This document shows positions 33,599 to 42,033 of a DNA stretch of 64,000 nucleotides, piece after piece (within the stretch, counting starts at the first letter, position 1; each line of letters begins with the position of its first letter). The notes under the pieces are model-generated. The model worked only from the letters and a program-made list of their open reading frames with translations, had not been told where the DNA came from and did no database searches. Origin of the DNA: Georgenia subflava (lineage in GTDB: Bacteria; Actinomycetota; Actinomycetes; Actinomycetales; Actinomycetaceae); assembly GCF_009193155.1 (NCBI RefSeq), contig NZ_VUKD01000001.1, positions 806,001 to 870,000 on the forward strand. Direction: 5' to 3'. Both the position numbers and the translations under genes were made by a program.

Positions 33599-34488
33599 CC
33601 CACCACCACGTACTCGGACAGCGAGGACGCGGTCACGGTGTTGCGCAGCTCGCCCAGACCCTCGACACGTGTGACGAGTACGTCTCCACCGTTCATGAAG
33701 ACCTGCGGCTCACGGGCGTTACCGATGCCGCTCGGCGTCCCGGTCAGGATGACGTCTCCCGGCAGCAGGGTCATGCCCCAGCTCAGCTCGGCGATGATCT
33801 GCTCAACGGCGAACGCCATCTGGCGCGTGCTCGCTGACTGCAGCTCCCTACCGTTGAGCTCGAGCGTGATGCGCAGGTCGGCGACGTCCACCTCGTCGGG
33901 CGTGGTGAGCCACGGACCGAGCGGCATTGTCGAGTCGAGACTCTTGCCCTTGAGCCACTGACCGCCGTGGGCCCGCTGGAGGTCACGTTGAGAGACGTCG
34001 TTGGCCACCAGCACTGCGCCGACGTGATCCATCGCCCGCTCAGGGGGAATTGACCGCCCGCCTCGACCGATCACGACGGCGACCTCCGCCTCGTAGTCCC
34101 ACTTCCCGGAGACCTGCGGGTCCCAGGCGATCGGGTCGTGTGGTCCGGTGGCGCTGAGTGGGCCCTTGGTGAAGAAGGTCGGATGCGCCGGCCGTTCGAC
34201 GGGATCCTGCCCCTCGCGCTTGCCCTTCGACTCCTCGAAGTGATCCCAGTAGTTCCACCCGGTGCACAAGATGTCACGGTTGAAGCGGGTCAGCGGTACG
34301 AGCAGATCAAGCTCGTCGATCGGCAGCCGCTCAGAGCTGCCTGCCGCAGAGGCGGCGGCCTCCCGGGCCGCCGCCTCGCGAACGATGTCGTCGGGGGTGG
34401 GGGCGCCCGCCGGAAGCACGAGCGCCTCCTCCCCCTCGATCAGGAACGTGCGCCGTTCTCCGCCGTGACGGGTAGCTCCGTAGCGCAT
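33595..34488 (-). CDS. Fumarylacetoacetate hydrolase (FAH) family protein
   Basis: 297 residues. CTGWNYWDHFEES, the metal-site DYEAEVAVVIG (Glu-x-Glu), VGAVLVANDVSQRDLQ, GKSLDSTMPLGPWL and the terminal VILTGTPSGIG are classical FAH-domain motifs. Family enzymes hydrolyse or decarboxylate acylpyruvates and related beta-diketo acids from ring cleavage (fumarylpyruvate, 5-carboxymethyl-2-hydroxymuconate and others). The stop overlaps the amidohydrolase start. Exact substrate unknown. Confidence 0.88.
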   Translation of the reverse strand: MRYGATRHGGERRTFLIEGEEALVLPAGAPTPDDIVREAAAREAAASAAGSSERLPIDELDLLVPLTRFNRDILCTGWNYWDHFEESKGKREGQDPVERPAHPTFFTKGPLSATGPHDPIAWDPQVSGKWDYEAEVAVVIGRGGRSIPPERAMDHVGAVLVANDVSQRDLQRAHGGQWLKGKSLDSTMPLGPWLTTPDEVDVADLRITLELNGRELQSASTRQMAFAVEQIIAELSWGMTLLPGDVILTGTPSGIGNAREPQVFMNGGDVLVTRVEGLGELRNTVTASSLSEYVVVG

Positions 34489-34892
34489 CAGGACGCCTGG
34501 GGCAGAACGGCGATGGCGTTGATCTCGATGAGGTAGTCCTTGTTCACGAACTTCGAGACCTCAACCATCGTCGAGGCAGGTGCGACGCCGGTGAAGTACT
34601 GGGTACGCACGGCGTGGATAGCCTTGAAGTCCTCCATGTTCCGGACGTAGACGTCCACCCGGACGATGTCGTCCATCGTGCCACCCGCAGCCTCGACGGC
34701 GCCCTGCAGGTTCTGGCACACCTGGTGGGTCTGCGCGGAGACGTCTCCGACGCCTGTGACTCCGCCGGTGGCGTTGCGGGCGGTCATCCCGGAGATGAAG
34801 ACCATCGTGCCCTCGGCCTTGATCGCCGTCGCCTGGGAGAAGTGCCCGTTCGGGACGGCCAGCTTCTCGCTACGAACCTCTGTCTTGCTCAA
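34488..34892 (-). CDS. RidA/YjgF-family protein lacking the catalytic-type arginine
   Basis: 134 residues from a TTG start at 34892, preceded by AAAGGAAAG. VFISGMTARNATGG, CQNLQGAVEAAGGTMDDIVRVDVYV and the end PASTMVEVSKF are RidA-fold landmarks. The arginine that binds the carboxylate in RidA enamine deaminases (consensus PARST) is replaced here: the stretch reads Pro105-Ala-Ser107-Thr. It belongs to a subgroup unlikely to hydrolyse simple 2-aminoacrylate. In such operons RidA proteins can act as 2-aminomuconate-type deaminases or tautomerases. Stop and downstream start share a base (TGATG). Confidence 0.85.
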   Translation of the reverse strand: MSKTEVRSEKLAVPNGHFSQATAIKAEGTMVFISGMTARNATGGVTGVGDVSAQTHQVCQNLQGAVEAAGGTMDDIVRVDVYVRNMEDFKAIHAVRTQYFTGVAPASTMVEVSKFVNKDYLIEINAIAVLPQAS

Positions 34893-34957
34893 GGTGTCTT
34901 TCCTTTCAGTACCCCGTCGGGGTCGTCGGTGCCCGTAAGTGGGCGTCGGTGTTGCCC

Positions 34958-35506
34958 TCAGCGGGCGTCGGCCGGGTCTGTGTACCAGCTCGGCTGGGTC
35001 GGGTAGTGCGGGCCGTCGTAGACCTCGAGCAGCACGGTCTCCTCCTCGGCGAGGGTCGGTCCGTGCATGCTCCCCCGTGGGTTCCAGTAGAAGGATCCCG
35101 GGGTGAGGGTGAAGTCGGTCGGCACATAGGTGTACTTGCCGGACAGGCAGAACATGAACTGGTTCGAGGCATGGGAGTGTCGGCTGGGGATGCCTGAGCC
35201 CTTCTCAAATCTCACCAGCGTGATCGAGGCGCCGGTGTCCTCGTTGCGCCACAGCGTCTTGTGGCTCAGGCCGGCGAGAGTCTTGTCGACCCACTCCAGG
35301 TCACCCGTGTGCACAAGTACTTCACGGAAGCGGAAGGAGGCTTCACCGTCAAGGACTGGGCCGGCCTGCTCACGGGAACGGTCGGGGGCCTCTCCCTCGT
35401 ACCGGGCGGGCTCGGAGAGGTTCTCGGCCCACTCGTGTGCGTCGACGGCCTCCGGTCTGGGCGGCGTCGGGACGAGCGGGAGCGCGGATACGCCCGTGTC
35501 GGTCAT
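34958..35506 (-). CDS. Single-domain cupin (ChrR/DAD-like dioxygenase fold)
   Basis: 182 residues. The cupin core has ITLVRFEKGSGIPSRHSHASNQFMFCLSGKYTYV with the first histidine pair, PGSFYWNPRGSMHGPT, and ETVLLEVYDGPHYPTQPSWY near the end. The layout resembles 2,4-dihydroxyacetophenone dioxygenase-like cupins, a non-haem iron family, but I cannot confirm that. ATG 35506 overlaps the second cupin stop, with GAAGGAG inside that gene. It may cleave the ring hydroxylated by the flavoprotein encoded upstream. Confidence 0.7.
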   Translation of the reverse strand: MTDTGVSALPLVPTPPRPEAVDAHEWAENLSEPARYEGEAPDRSREQAGPVLDGEASFRFREVLVHTGDLEWVDKTLAGLSHKTLWRNEDTGASITLVRFEKGSGIPSRHSHASNQFMFCLSGKYTYVPTDFTLTPGSFYWNPRGSMHGPTLAEEETVLLEVYDGPHYPTQPSWYTDPADAR

Positions 35507-36198
35507 GAGATCTCCTTCGAGGTGGTGCTGCCGTGGTGAGCCAGGTAGTCCAGTGCGACGATGAAGTAGGTTCGGTCGCCGTCGGTGTCGTTGACGAGCT
35601 CTCGTGCCCCGCCCTCGTGGAAGCTGACCGAAGCGGCCAGGGCCTCTCCCTCGAGCTCGGCGTCGAGCTCGGCAAGGACGTGCGGCGAGTCGTCGAGCTC
35701 AAGGGTGCGTTGAGTCCCGGCCGGAACGAGCAACGTCCACACCCTGACGTACTCGGTGCCGATGACCGGGACGCGGCCGTCGTCCGGTACCGGCAGGTCC
35801 GGAGCGTCCCCGGCGACACTGCGAGCACCTGGCCCTACGTCCAGGACTCCCGCCTCCCGGGTCTCGCCGAGGTCCTTCAGCTCGATGAGTCGGTTGCGGT
35901 AACGGGTTCCGCCAGTGTTCGTGAGCCGGTGGATCGGCGAGACAGGACGGAATACGACGCCACCGGGGTACTCGGAGACGTGGCGCGGTTCGCTGCCGTC
36001 GAGCCAGTCCATCCGCCCGGAGGATCCGGCGACCGACAGCACGACGTACGGATTGTGGTGCTGGTGCCACGGATGAGTGCCGCCCGCAGGCAGAACGACG
36101 TCCCACACCCGCACCGGCCCGTTGTCGAAGATCACGCTTGTCCCGACGCCGACGAGGGTGATCTCGGTACCGTCCGGAGCGGTGACGACATGGTTCAT
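35503..36198 (-). CDS. Bicupin protein of unknown substrate
   Basis: 231 residues. The N-terminal cupin has VWDVVLPAGGTHPWHQHHNPYVVLSVAGSSGRM, a strong metal motif HxHH, and a conserved PVSPIHRLTNTG with the third histidine. The C-terminal cupin (VWTLLVPAGTQRTLELDDSPHVLAELDAELE) has lost most histidines and probably only supports the fold. ATG 36198 overlaps the hydroxylase stop, with GGAGG upstream. It could be a second oxygenase or an isomerase of the ring-cleavage product. Confidence 0.72.
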   Translation of the reverse strand: MNHVVTAPDGTEITLVGVGTSVIFDNGPVRVWDVVLPAGGTHPWHQHHNPYVVLSVAGSSGRMDWLDGSEPRHVSEYPGGVVFRPVSPIHRLTNTGGTRYRNRLIELKDLGETREAGVLDVGPGARSVAGDAPDLPVPDDGRVPVIGTEYVRVWTLLVPAGTQRTLELDDSPHVLAELDAELEGEALAASVSFHEGGARELVNDTDGDRTYFIVALDYLAHHGSTTSKEIS

Positions 36199-37835
36199 GA
36201 GTGGACCTCCTGAAGTCGCTGAGATTCGCTGGTAGTGGCCTGGCTGCCCGGGTGGACGATCCGGTCGTAGATCTGCTCAGCCACGTCGGAGCCGCTGCTC
36301 CAGGCCGCGATCGCGGCGATGTGGGCGTCCGGTCGGAGGAGGACGACGGTGCCCTCTCCCACGCCCAGGCGCTTGCGCAGCCGGTCGCCCGGATCGAAAC
36401 ATGCCCGGTCCCGGAGCCCAGAGTCGTGCGGCGCATCCCACCGGCTGACCAGCAGGTGAGTCAGGCCGGGTGTGCCCCCGACGGGTAGCGTGGGTCGGCG
36501 CCGGGCGTCGGCGAAATGGAGGGCGACGAAGCTGTCACCCGCGAGCCGGTGCAGGTGCGTCTCATCGCCGTCGATCCCGTAGACGGCCACGTCCGGCATC
36601 CGGTCGCCCACGCGCACGGCCTGGGGCTCACCTTCCTTGACCATCGACCAGTCACCCGTGCCGTCCACGTCGAGCGAGACGCCGAGGAGCGACCGGGTCA
36701 TTGCCCAGCCCCAGCCCGAAGTGCTCTCCCGCTCAGCACCGTCGGCGCCACCCATGGCGAGCCTGGCGTTCTCGGCCATCTGCCCCGAGCCCTTGATCGC
36801 CACGCTCGACTGCTCGGCCTCATAGCCACCCAGCAGGGCCGGGTCCGCCCATCCGCGCAACACCCAGGCGAGGCGCCAGGGCAGGTTCGAGGCGTCCAGC
36901 ACGCCGGTGTTGAGGCCGAGCGCCCACATGGGGGTGATGAGGTGCGCCGCATCACCCATGAGGAAGACACGGCCCTCGCTCCACCGGTTCGCGACGCGCT
37001 GGTGCACGGTGTACACGTTTGTACCGAGCACCTCGACGTCGTCGACATCGCCGATGAATCGCAGTGCCTTGTCCCGGAGCTCCTCGGGCCCCGGCTCGAC
37101 CGCGCCGGGCGCCAGCGGGAAGAGGAATCGCCAGCAGTGCGGTTGACGCACCAGGATCATCCATTCCTCAGGGTCGGCGAAGTAGGCGAGGTAGGGGTAG
37201 TCGCGCGGGTTGTCGACGTCGAGGTCGACCTTCAGGTCGACAAGCATGTACCGGTCCTCGAGCGTCTTGCCCTCGACCGTGATGCCGAGACCCTCGCGGA
37301 TGCTCGACCGGCCGCCGTCGCAAGCCAGGACGTACCTGGCGTCGAGTTCGCGGGTCCCGTGCTCGTCGGTCACGGTGAGGGTGACCCGGTCGGGGTGCTG
37401 GACCAGCCCGGTAACCCTGGTCCGTAGCCGCAGCGCCTGCGGGTCCCTGTCGCGCAGAACCTCTTCGAGTACGCGTTCGAGACTGTTCTGAGGGATGTTG
37501 AGCACGAACGGGTACCTGGTTTCGCCGGCAAGGACGTCCATCTTCACGCTAGGTGCGGCGGTGTTCGTGGCTCGGTTCACCTCGCCGATCTCGTCCATTC
37601 GCAGAGCGGCGCGCAGCACCGGCACGGCGGCGCCATAGCGGTCAAGAACCTCGATGGTGCGGGTGAGGACCGTGCCGGCCTTCGTGTCCAGCGAGAGCTG
37701 GTCGTCCTCTTCGAGGACGGTGACCGGCACGCCGTAGTGCTTCAGGCCGAGCGCGGTGATCAGGCCGATCGGTCCCGCACCGACGACAACCACGGGCAGG
37801 GTGTCGTCGACCGGTGCAGCAAGGGTGGGCGTCAT
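36195..37835 (-). CDS. FAD-dependent aromatic hydroxylase (MhpA/TfdB-like)
   Basis: 546 residues from ATG 37835, with AAGGAG about 9 nt upstream (the GTG three codons earlier has no spacing). VVVVGAGPIGLITALGL is the FAD GxGxxG site, YVLACDGGRSSIRE the DG motif, and GRVFLMGDAAHLITPMWALGLNTGVLDA the GD motif of group A flavin monooxygenases. A C-terminal thioredoxin-like domain (GDRMPDVAVYG, VLLRPDAHIAAI) is typical of phenol and hydroxyphenylpropionate hydroxylases. It probably ortho-hydroxylates an aromatic acid or N-heterocycle with NAD(P)H, upstream of the cupins. Confidence 0.88.
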   Translation of the reverse strand: MTPTLAAPVDDTLPVVVVGAGPIGLITALGLKHYGVPVTVLEEDDQLSLDTKAGTVLTRTIEVLDRYGAAVPVLRAALRMDEIGEVNRATNTAAPSVKMDVLAGETRYPFVLNIPQNSLERVLEEVLRDRDPQALRLRTRVTGLVQHPDRVTLTVTDEHGTRELDARYVLACDGGRSSIREGLGITVEGKTLEDRYMLVDLKVDLDVDNPRDYPYLAYFADPEEWMILVRQPHCWRFLFPLAPGAVEPGPEELRDKALRFIGDVDDVEVLGTNVYTVHQRVANRWSEGRVFLMGDAAHLITPMWALGLNTGVLDASNLPWRLAWVLRGWADPALLGGYEAEQSSVAIKGSGQMAENARLAMGGADGAERESTSGWGWAMTRSLLGVSLDVDGTGDWSMVKEGEPQAVRVGDRMPDVAVYGIDGDETHLHRLAGDSFVALHFADARRRPTLPVGGTPGLTHLLVSRWDAPHDSGLRDRACFDPGDRLRKRLGVGEGTVVLLRPDAHIAAIAAWSSGSDVAEQIYDRIVHPGSQATTSESQRLQEVHS

Positions 37836-37840
37836 GGATG

Positions 37841-38569
37841 TCACTCCTTCGCGTAGGACCGGTCACGGCTCAACGTCGAGCCGGTCATCGTGGCAGCTTC
37901 CGACAACAGGAAGAGCAGGGGCCCGACCACATCCTCCGGAGTGCCGATCCCGGTGGTGCGGGTCCAGTGCTCGCGTTCGCCCCCGGTGGGGTTCGCGGCC
38001 TGGAACTGCGGCGTGTCGATGACGCCGGGCGCCAGGACGTTGACCCGGACACGGTGCTCGGCGACCTCGGCGGCAAGCGACTTGGCGAACGGGATGAGCG
38101 CGCCCTTGCTCGCCGCATAGGCAGCGGCCCCGGCGCGGCCCATGTGCGCCAGGCCGGAGGTGAACATGACGATCGATCCACCGCGTCGGGCGACCATGGA
38201 CGGCAGCACGGCCTGGCAGGCCCAGACCACGCCGTCGAGGTTGACTCCGAGGACCCTCTGCCACTCGGCCGGGGACATCTCTGACACCGTCGTGCGCGGC
38301 TGGATGGCGGCGCCGGCGACGAGACCGGAGACGTAGCCATGCTCAGTGACAACGTCGGCGACGGCGGCGCGCACAGCCTCACGATCTGCGACGTCGACCG
38401 GGAGCTGGCGCACGCCCGGTGCCCCCTCCAGGTCGCGGGAGTGGGCGACGTCGAGCACCACGGCACTGCCGCCGGAGTCACCCACGGCGCGCGCGAGCGC
38501 GGCACCGATCCCGTTGGCCCCGCCGGTGACGACGACGACCTCGCCGGTGGCGTCGAAGGTGGCCCTCAT
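37841..38569 (-). CDS. Short-chain dehydrogenase/reductase (SDR)
   Basis: 242 residues. VVVVTGGANGIGAALA is the cofactor motif, VAGAAIQP stands for NNAG, and SGLAHMGRAGAAAYAASKGAL holds the Ser-Tyr-Lys catalytic set. The C-terminus ends TGSTLSRDRSYAKE, longer and more charged than usual. The start ATG 38569 overlaps the Ldh-type stop by 4 bp. In this operon it may aromatise a diol or oxidise a side-chain alcohol before hydroxylation. Confidence 0.86.
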   Translation of the reverse strand: MRATFDATGEVVVVTGGANGIGAALARAVGDSGGSAVVLDVAHSRDLEGAPGVRQLPVDVADREAVRAAVADVVTEHGYVSGLVAGAAIQPRTTVSEMSPAEWQRVLGVNLDGVVWACQAVLPSMVARRGGSIVMFTSGLAHMGRAGAAAYAASKGALIPFAKSLAAEVAEHRVRVNVLAPGVIDTPQFQAANPTGGEREHWTRTTGIGTPEDVVGPLLFLLSEAATMTGSTLSRDRSYAKE

Positions 38570-39651
38570 CGGACGGCCCCCACGCTGTGCGAGACCGGCG
38601 CGGGCAGGGTCACCCCGACCTCGGCGGCAGCCGCGTGCAGCCCGGCGAGGGTGGTCGGGTCCAGCGCAATGCCATCGACAGCGGTGCGGCGAGCACGTTC
38701 GGCCTCGGGTTGACCGGGGAGCATGATGCGCTCGACCCCGGGACGCGGGCGCGAGCCGAGGACGGCCGCGGCGAGCTGGGCAACCCCAGCGTCGAAACCG
38801 GCGCGGCCGACGAAGTGCTCGACGTCCAGGGCGAGGAAGAAGTGCGAGCAGTCGTTGGGCACCGTCGTGTCCTTGTACAAGGGGGCAACCGCGTCACCGA
38901 ATGCGCCGCCCGAGAGGACACCCGCCAGGATGTCTACGACGAGGGCGAGGCCGAACCCCTTGGCGCCACCGACGGGAAGCAGAAGGCCGGCAAGTGCCGC
39001 AGCAGGGTCCTCGGTCGGCAGCCCGTGCTCGTCCGTCGCCCAGGTGTCAGGGATCGATCTGCCCTCGGCAGCAGCGATACGGATCTTTCCCAGAGCCGCT
39101 TCAGACAGCGCCATGTCGAGTCCGAAGCCCGCTCCTTCACCACCGGGGACAGCGATGGCGAGCGGGTTGTTGCCGACGACCGCCTCGGCGCCGCCATGGG
39201 CGGGCATCAAGGGTCGCGTGTTGGCCATGGCGACGCCGATGCACCCCTGCTCGGCAGCCAGCTCGGCATAGGGAAGCGCCCGGCCGAAGTGAAAGGCGTG
39301 ACGTACCGTGACCGCCCCGACGCCCAGCCGCTTTGCCTTCTCCACGGCGAGCGTCATCGCCTGGGCCCCCGTGAACTGTCCCAACGCGTGAGCGCCATCC
39401 AGAACGGCGGCGGCACCGCCGTCGTCACGCACGACGTCGGCCGTCTCGGCAAGCGTGACCGAGCCGTTCCTCAGGCGCGAGACGTACATCGGGACCAGCA
39501 TGACGCCGTGAGAGGCAACGCCGTGCAGGTCGGCGTCGACGAGGCTGTCCGCGAGCACTCGAGCCTGCCGACTGTTGAGGCCGGCGCCCTCGAACACCGT
39601 CGCGGTCGCGTCAGCCAGCCATTCGGGACGCACTGTCGTTCGTGTGGTCAA
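38566..39651 (-). CDS. Malate/L-lactate/ureidoglycolate-type dehydrogenase (Ldh_2 family)
   Basis: 361 residues from TTG 39651, which has AAGGAA at 7 nt spacing; the GTG at 39633 is an alternative. It shows the Ldh_2 features GVASHGVMLVPMYVSRLRNG, VTVRHAFHFGRALPYAELAAEQGCIGVAMANTRPLMPAHGG, NPLAIAVPGG and LLPVGGAKGFGLALVVDILAGVLSGG. These enzymes use NAD(P) on 2-hydroxy acids or cyclic imines in a fold unrelated to Rossmann dehydrogenases. It is the first gene of the operon; the GntR operator ends 18 bases before the TTG. Confidence 0.87.
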   Translation of the reverse strand: MTTRTTVRPEWLADATATVFEGAGLNSRQARVLADSLVDADLHGVASHGVMLVPMYVSRLRNGSVTLAETADVVRDDGGAAAVLDGAHALGQFTGAQAMTLAVEKAKRLGVGAVTVRHAFHFGRALPYAELAAEQGCIGVAMANTRPLMPAHGGAEAVVGNNPLAIAVPGGEGAGFGLDMALSEAALGKIRIAAAEGRSIPDTWATDEHGLPTEDPAAALAGLLLPVGGAKGFGLALVVDILAGVLSGGAFGDAVAPLYKDTTVPNDCSHFFLALDVEHFVGRAGFDAGVAQLAAAVLGSRPRPGVERIMLPGQPEAERARRTAVDGIALDPTTLAGLHAAAAEVGVTLPAPVSHSVGAVR

Positions 39652-39668
39652 CGTGAGGTTCCTTCGGT

Positions 39669-39683
39669 TTGATATCTGATCAA
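39669..39683. promoter_or_regulatory. FCD-GntR operator of the hydroxylase operon
   Basis: TTGATATCTGATCAA (reverse TTGATCAGATATCAA) matches 14 of 15 bases of the site at 43247-43261 when read on opposite strands. It is a TTGAT/ATCAA inverted repeat, the size of GntR/FCD sites. It sits in the 5-prime leader of the Ldh-type gene, where a bound repressor would block transcription. Confidence 0.82.
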
Positions 39684-39748
39684 GACGCTGCACCGGGAGG
39701 TGTGCTGATCGATGAGGGTGGTCAGTCGATGAGGGTGGCCAGCCTGTG

Positions 39749-40435
39749 TCAGGACGTCATGGCGTGACGCATGCGTTCCATCGCACCATTCAGATGGCGC
39801 ATCATCGCCTCGGCAGCGGCTTCGGGATCGTGCTCCACGCAGGCTCGGAGAATCTCGCTGTGCTCGGCGTGGCTGCGCTCCTGTGCATCGCGATCCCGCG
39901 GCGCGGCGAAGCGATACCGCTCACTGTTCTGCCACACCGGGTCGATCGCACGCAGCAGCCAGCGCGAGCCGGACGCGCGGTAGAGGAGGAAGTGGAACTC
40001 TGTGTGCGCGGCACGGGCGGCATCGATCTCTCGCGCGTCGAGCAGCTCCTCGTGACGGTCCAGCGCGCGACCAGCCTCGGCGGCCTGGCCGGAGGTGAAC
40101 CGCCGGGCTGCTGCTGCAACAACGATCGGCTCAAGGGCCAGACGCGTCGCGTACGTGTCCTCCAGGTCGGCCACCGACAGCTCGGCCACCCGCGCTCCCC
40201 GGTGCGGGACCACCTCGACGAGACCGAGGGCTCCGAGACGGCGCAGGGCCTCACGGACCGGCATGGCGCTGGTCTCGTAGTGCTCGGCAATCTCCTGGAT
40301 CCGCAGCCAGGCGCCCGCCTCGAAGTCCCCTCGCAGGATCGCCCGGTGCAGCTCGACAGCCACCCGCTCAGCGAGCGTGCGTTGGATCCCGGTGCCGGCC
40401 TCGGCGAGATCGAAGAGTTGGCTCGACGTGCTCAT
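39749..40435 (-). CDS. GntR-family transcriptional regulator, FCD subfamily
   Basis: 228 residues from ATG 40435, overlapping the permease stop by 4 bp. N-terminal winged helix: RTLAERVAVELHRAILRGDFEAGAWLRIQEIAEHYETSAMPVREALRRLGALGLV. C-terminal FCD domain with ARRFTSG, AHTEFHFLLYRASG and RSHAEHSEIL, which carry the metal-binding histidines. FCD regulators usually sense a carboxylate. It is the last gene of the transporter operon and lies 65 bases from the first operator. It is therefore the obvious regulator of both 15-bp sites. Confidence 0.9.
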   Translation of the reverse strand: MSTSSQLFDLAEAGTGIQRTLAERVAVELHRAILRGDFEAGAWLRIQEIAEHYETSAMPVREALRRLGALGLVEVVPHRGARVAELSVADLEDTYATRLALEPIVVAAAARRFTSGQAAEAGRALDRHEELLDAREIDAARAAHTEFHFLLYRASGSRWLLRAIDPVWQNSERYRFAAPRDRDAQERSHAEHSEILRACVEHDPEAAAEAMMRHLNGAMERMRHAMTS

Positions 40436-41259
40436 CGGTGCTCCTCCGCCCACGGCAGCAACATCTTCTCCAGCCATACAAGCAGGTAGAACAGGATGAT
40501 GCTCATCAGGGCGAGCAGCACGATCGCTGCGAATGCCAGTGCCGTGTCCGCGCTCGCTCCGGACTGCACGATGACGAAACCGAGTCCCGAGGAGGCTCCG
40601 ACAAACTCCGCGATGACCGCACCGATGACAGCCAGCGAGATTGCGTTCTTCAGCCCTACGAAGATCTGGGGCAACGCCCACCAGAAGCGGATCTTGCGGA
40701 ACTCCTGCATCTCCGAGGCGTCGAGCGAGCGAGAGAGCTCAACTAGTTCGGACGGCGTCGAGCGCAGGCCGGAGACCGTCGAGAGGACGATCGGGAAGAA
40801 GCACAGCAGGATCACCATGACGATCTTCGGCGTCTGTCCGAACCCCATCCAGACGACGAGAATCGGGGCGATGGCCACCTTCGGCACCGAGTTCACGGCT
40901 AGCAGCAGCGGGTAGAGCATCCGTTCGACAATCACGAACCGGGAGATGGCCATGGCCACCGGGACCCCGATGACGATAGAGAGGACGAAGCCGATAACGG
41001 TCTCCCCCAGGGTGACCCACGCCTGCTCGAGAAGGTAGGGGCCGAGCTCGACGATGGTGGCAACCACGACGTGGGGGCCGGGCACGAGGTACTCAGGAAT
41101 GCTGAAGAGGACGGTTGCCAGCCACCACAGGGCGACGATGAGGACGACGGCGAGGACCGGTAGGCCCACGGCGGCGATACTGCGGCCACCCCGACGACGC
41201 CCACGTTGCGGCTCCGCGCGGCCAGTGGCCGCACTCCCGGTAGCGGTCACGGCGGTCAT
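40432..41259 (-). CDS. ABC transporter permease (TauC/SsuC/NMT1-type importer)
   Basis: 275 residues. Six membrane helices, with AVNSVPKVAIAPILVVWMGFGQTPKIVMVILLCFFPIVLSTVSGL and the EAA-type cytoplasmic loop ELSRSLDASEMQEFRKIRFWWALPQIF. It has the topology of nitrate/sulfonate/taurine and pyrimidine-precursor importers. It overlaps both neighbours by 4 bp, so it is produced with the ATPase and GntR regulator. The substrate is probably the aromatic or heterocyclic acid degraded by the linked operon. Confidence 0.88.
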   Translation of the reverse strand: MTAVTATGSAATGRAEPQRGRRRGGRSIAAVGLPVLAVVLIVALWWLATVLFSIPEYLVPGPHVVVATIVELGPYLLEQAWVTLGETVIGFVLSIVIGVPVAMAISRFVIVERMLYPLLLAVNSVPKVAIAPILVVWMGFGQTPKIVMVILLCFFPIVLSTVSGLRSTPSELVELSRSLDASEMQEFRKIRFWWALPQIFVGLKNAISLAVIGAVIAEFVGASSGLGFVIVQSGASADTALAFAAIVLLALMSIILFYLLVWLEKMLLPWAEEHR

Positions 41260-42026
41260 GCTGCGACTCCTTCACTCTCGGGCATGAGGAGGTCGTGCAG
41301 CCGGGCACTGACCTTCGTGACCTCGTCGGCGTGAGCCGTCTGACCAAGGGAGCGCGGACGCGGGATGTCCACCTCCACGATCTCGCGCAGCCGGCCCGGT
41401 CGGGGGCTGAGGACCACCACCCGGTCGGCAAGGAGAACAGCCTCGTCGATGGAGTGCGTGACGAAGACGATCGTGGTGCTCTCCTCGGCGACGATGCGCT
41501 GCAGCTCGACGGAGAGCTCTTCACGGGTGAGGGCGTCCAGAGCGGAGAACGGTTCGTCCATCAGGAGCACTTGTGGCTGCTGGATGAGTGAGCGGCACAG
41601 GGACACCCTCTGCTGCATACCCCCGGAGAGCTCGTGCGGGAGCTTGTCCTCGAACCCCTTGAGGCCCGCGAGCTCGACGAGATCGTGTGCGCGAGCCCGA
41701 TGCGTGCGCCGGTCCAGCTTCAAGACTTCCACCGGCAGCATGATGTTCTCGACGACGCTGCGCCACGGCAGGAGGGCCGGTCGCTGGAACATCACGCTCA
41801 CGTCCCGTCGGGGCGACGTCACGGGTTCGCCCCCCACCATCACCGTCCCCGCCGTGGGGGTGATGAGTCCGGAGATCACCCGCAGGAGGGTGGACTTTCC
41901 GCAGCCCGAACGCCCCACGAGAGTGACGAACTCGTTGGTGCCAACCTCGAGATTGATGTTCTCCAACGCATGGACCGTGCCCGACTTCGTCTCGAACACC
42001 TGGGAGACCTGGTCGATAGAGATCAC
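41256..42026 (-). CDS. ABC transporter ATP-binding protein (TauB/SsuB-like)
   Basis: 256 residues from GTG 42026, with GAGG about 5 nt upstream. Walker A GRSGCGKST at 38-46, the Q-loop MFQRPALLPWRSVVENI, signature LSGGMQQRVSL, Walker B VLLMDEPFSALD and the His switch VTHSIDEA are all intact. The Q-loop plus PRRDVSVMFQ pattern is typical of importers of nitrate, taurine and sulfonates. It lies 7 bases after the binding-protein gene. Confidence 0.9.
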   Translation of the reverse strand: MISIDQVSQVFETKSGTVHALENINLEVGTNEFVTLVGRSGCGKSTLLRVISGLITPTAGTVMVGGEPVTSPRRDVSVMFQRPALLPWRSVVENIMLPVEVLKLDRRTHRARAHDLVELAGLKGFEDKLPHELSGGMQQRVSLCRSLIQQPQVLLMDEPFSALDALTREELSVELQRIVAEESTTIVFVTHSIDEAVLLADRVVVLSPRPGRLREIVEVDIPRPRSLGQTAHADEVTKVSARLHDLLMPESEGVAA

Positions 42027-42033
42027 GGCTACC

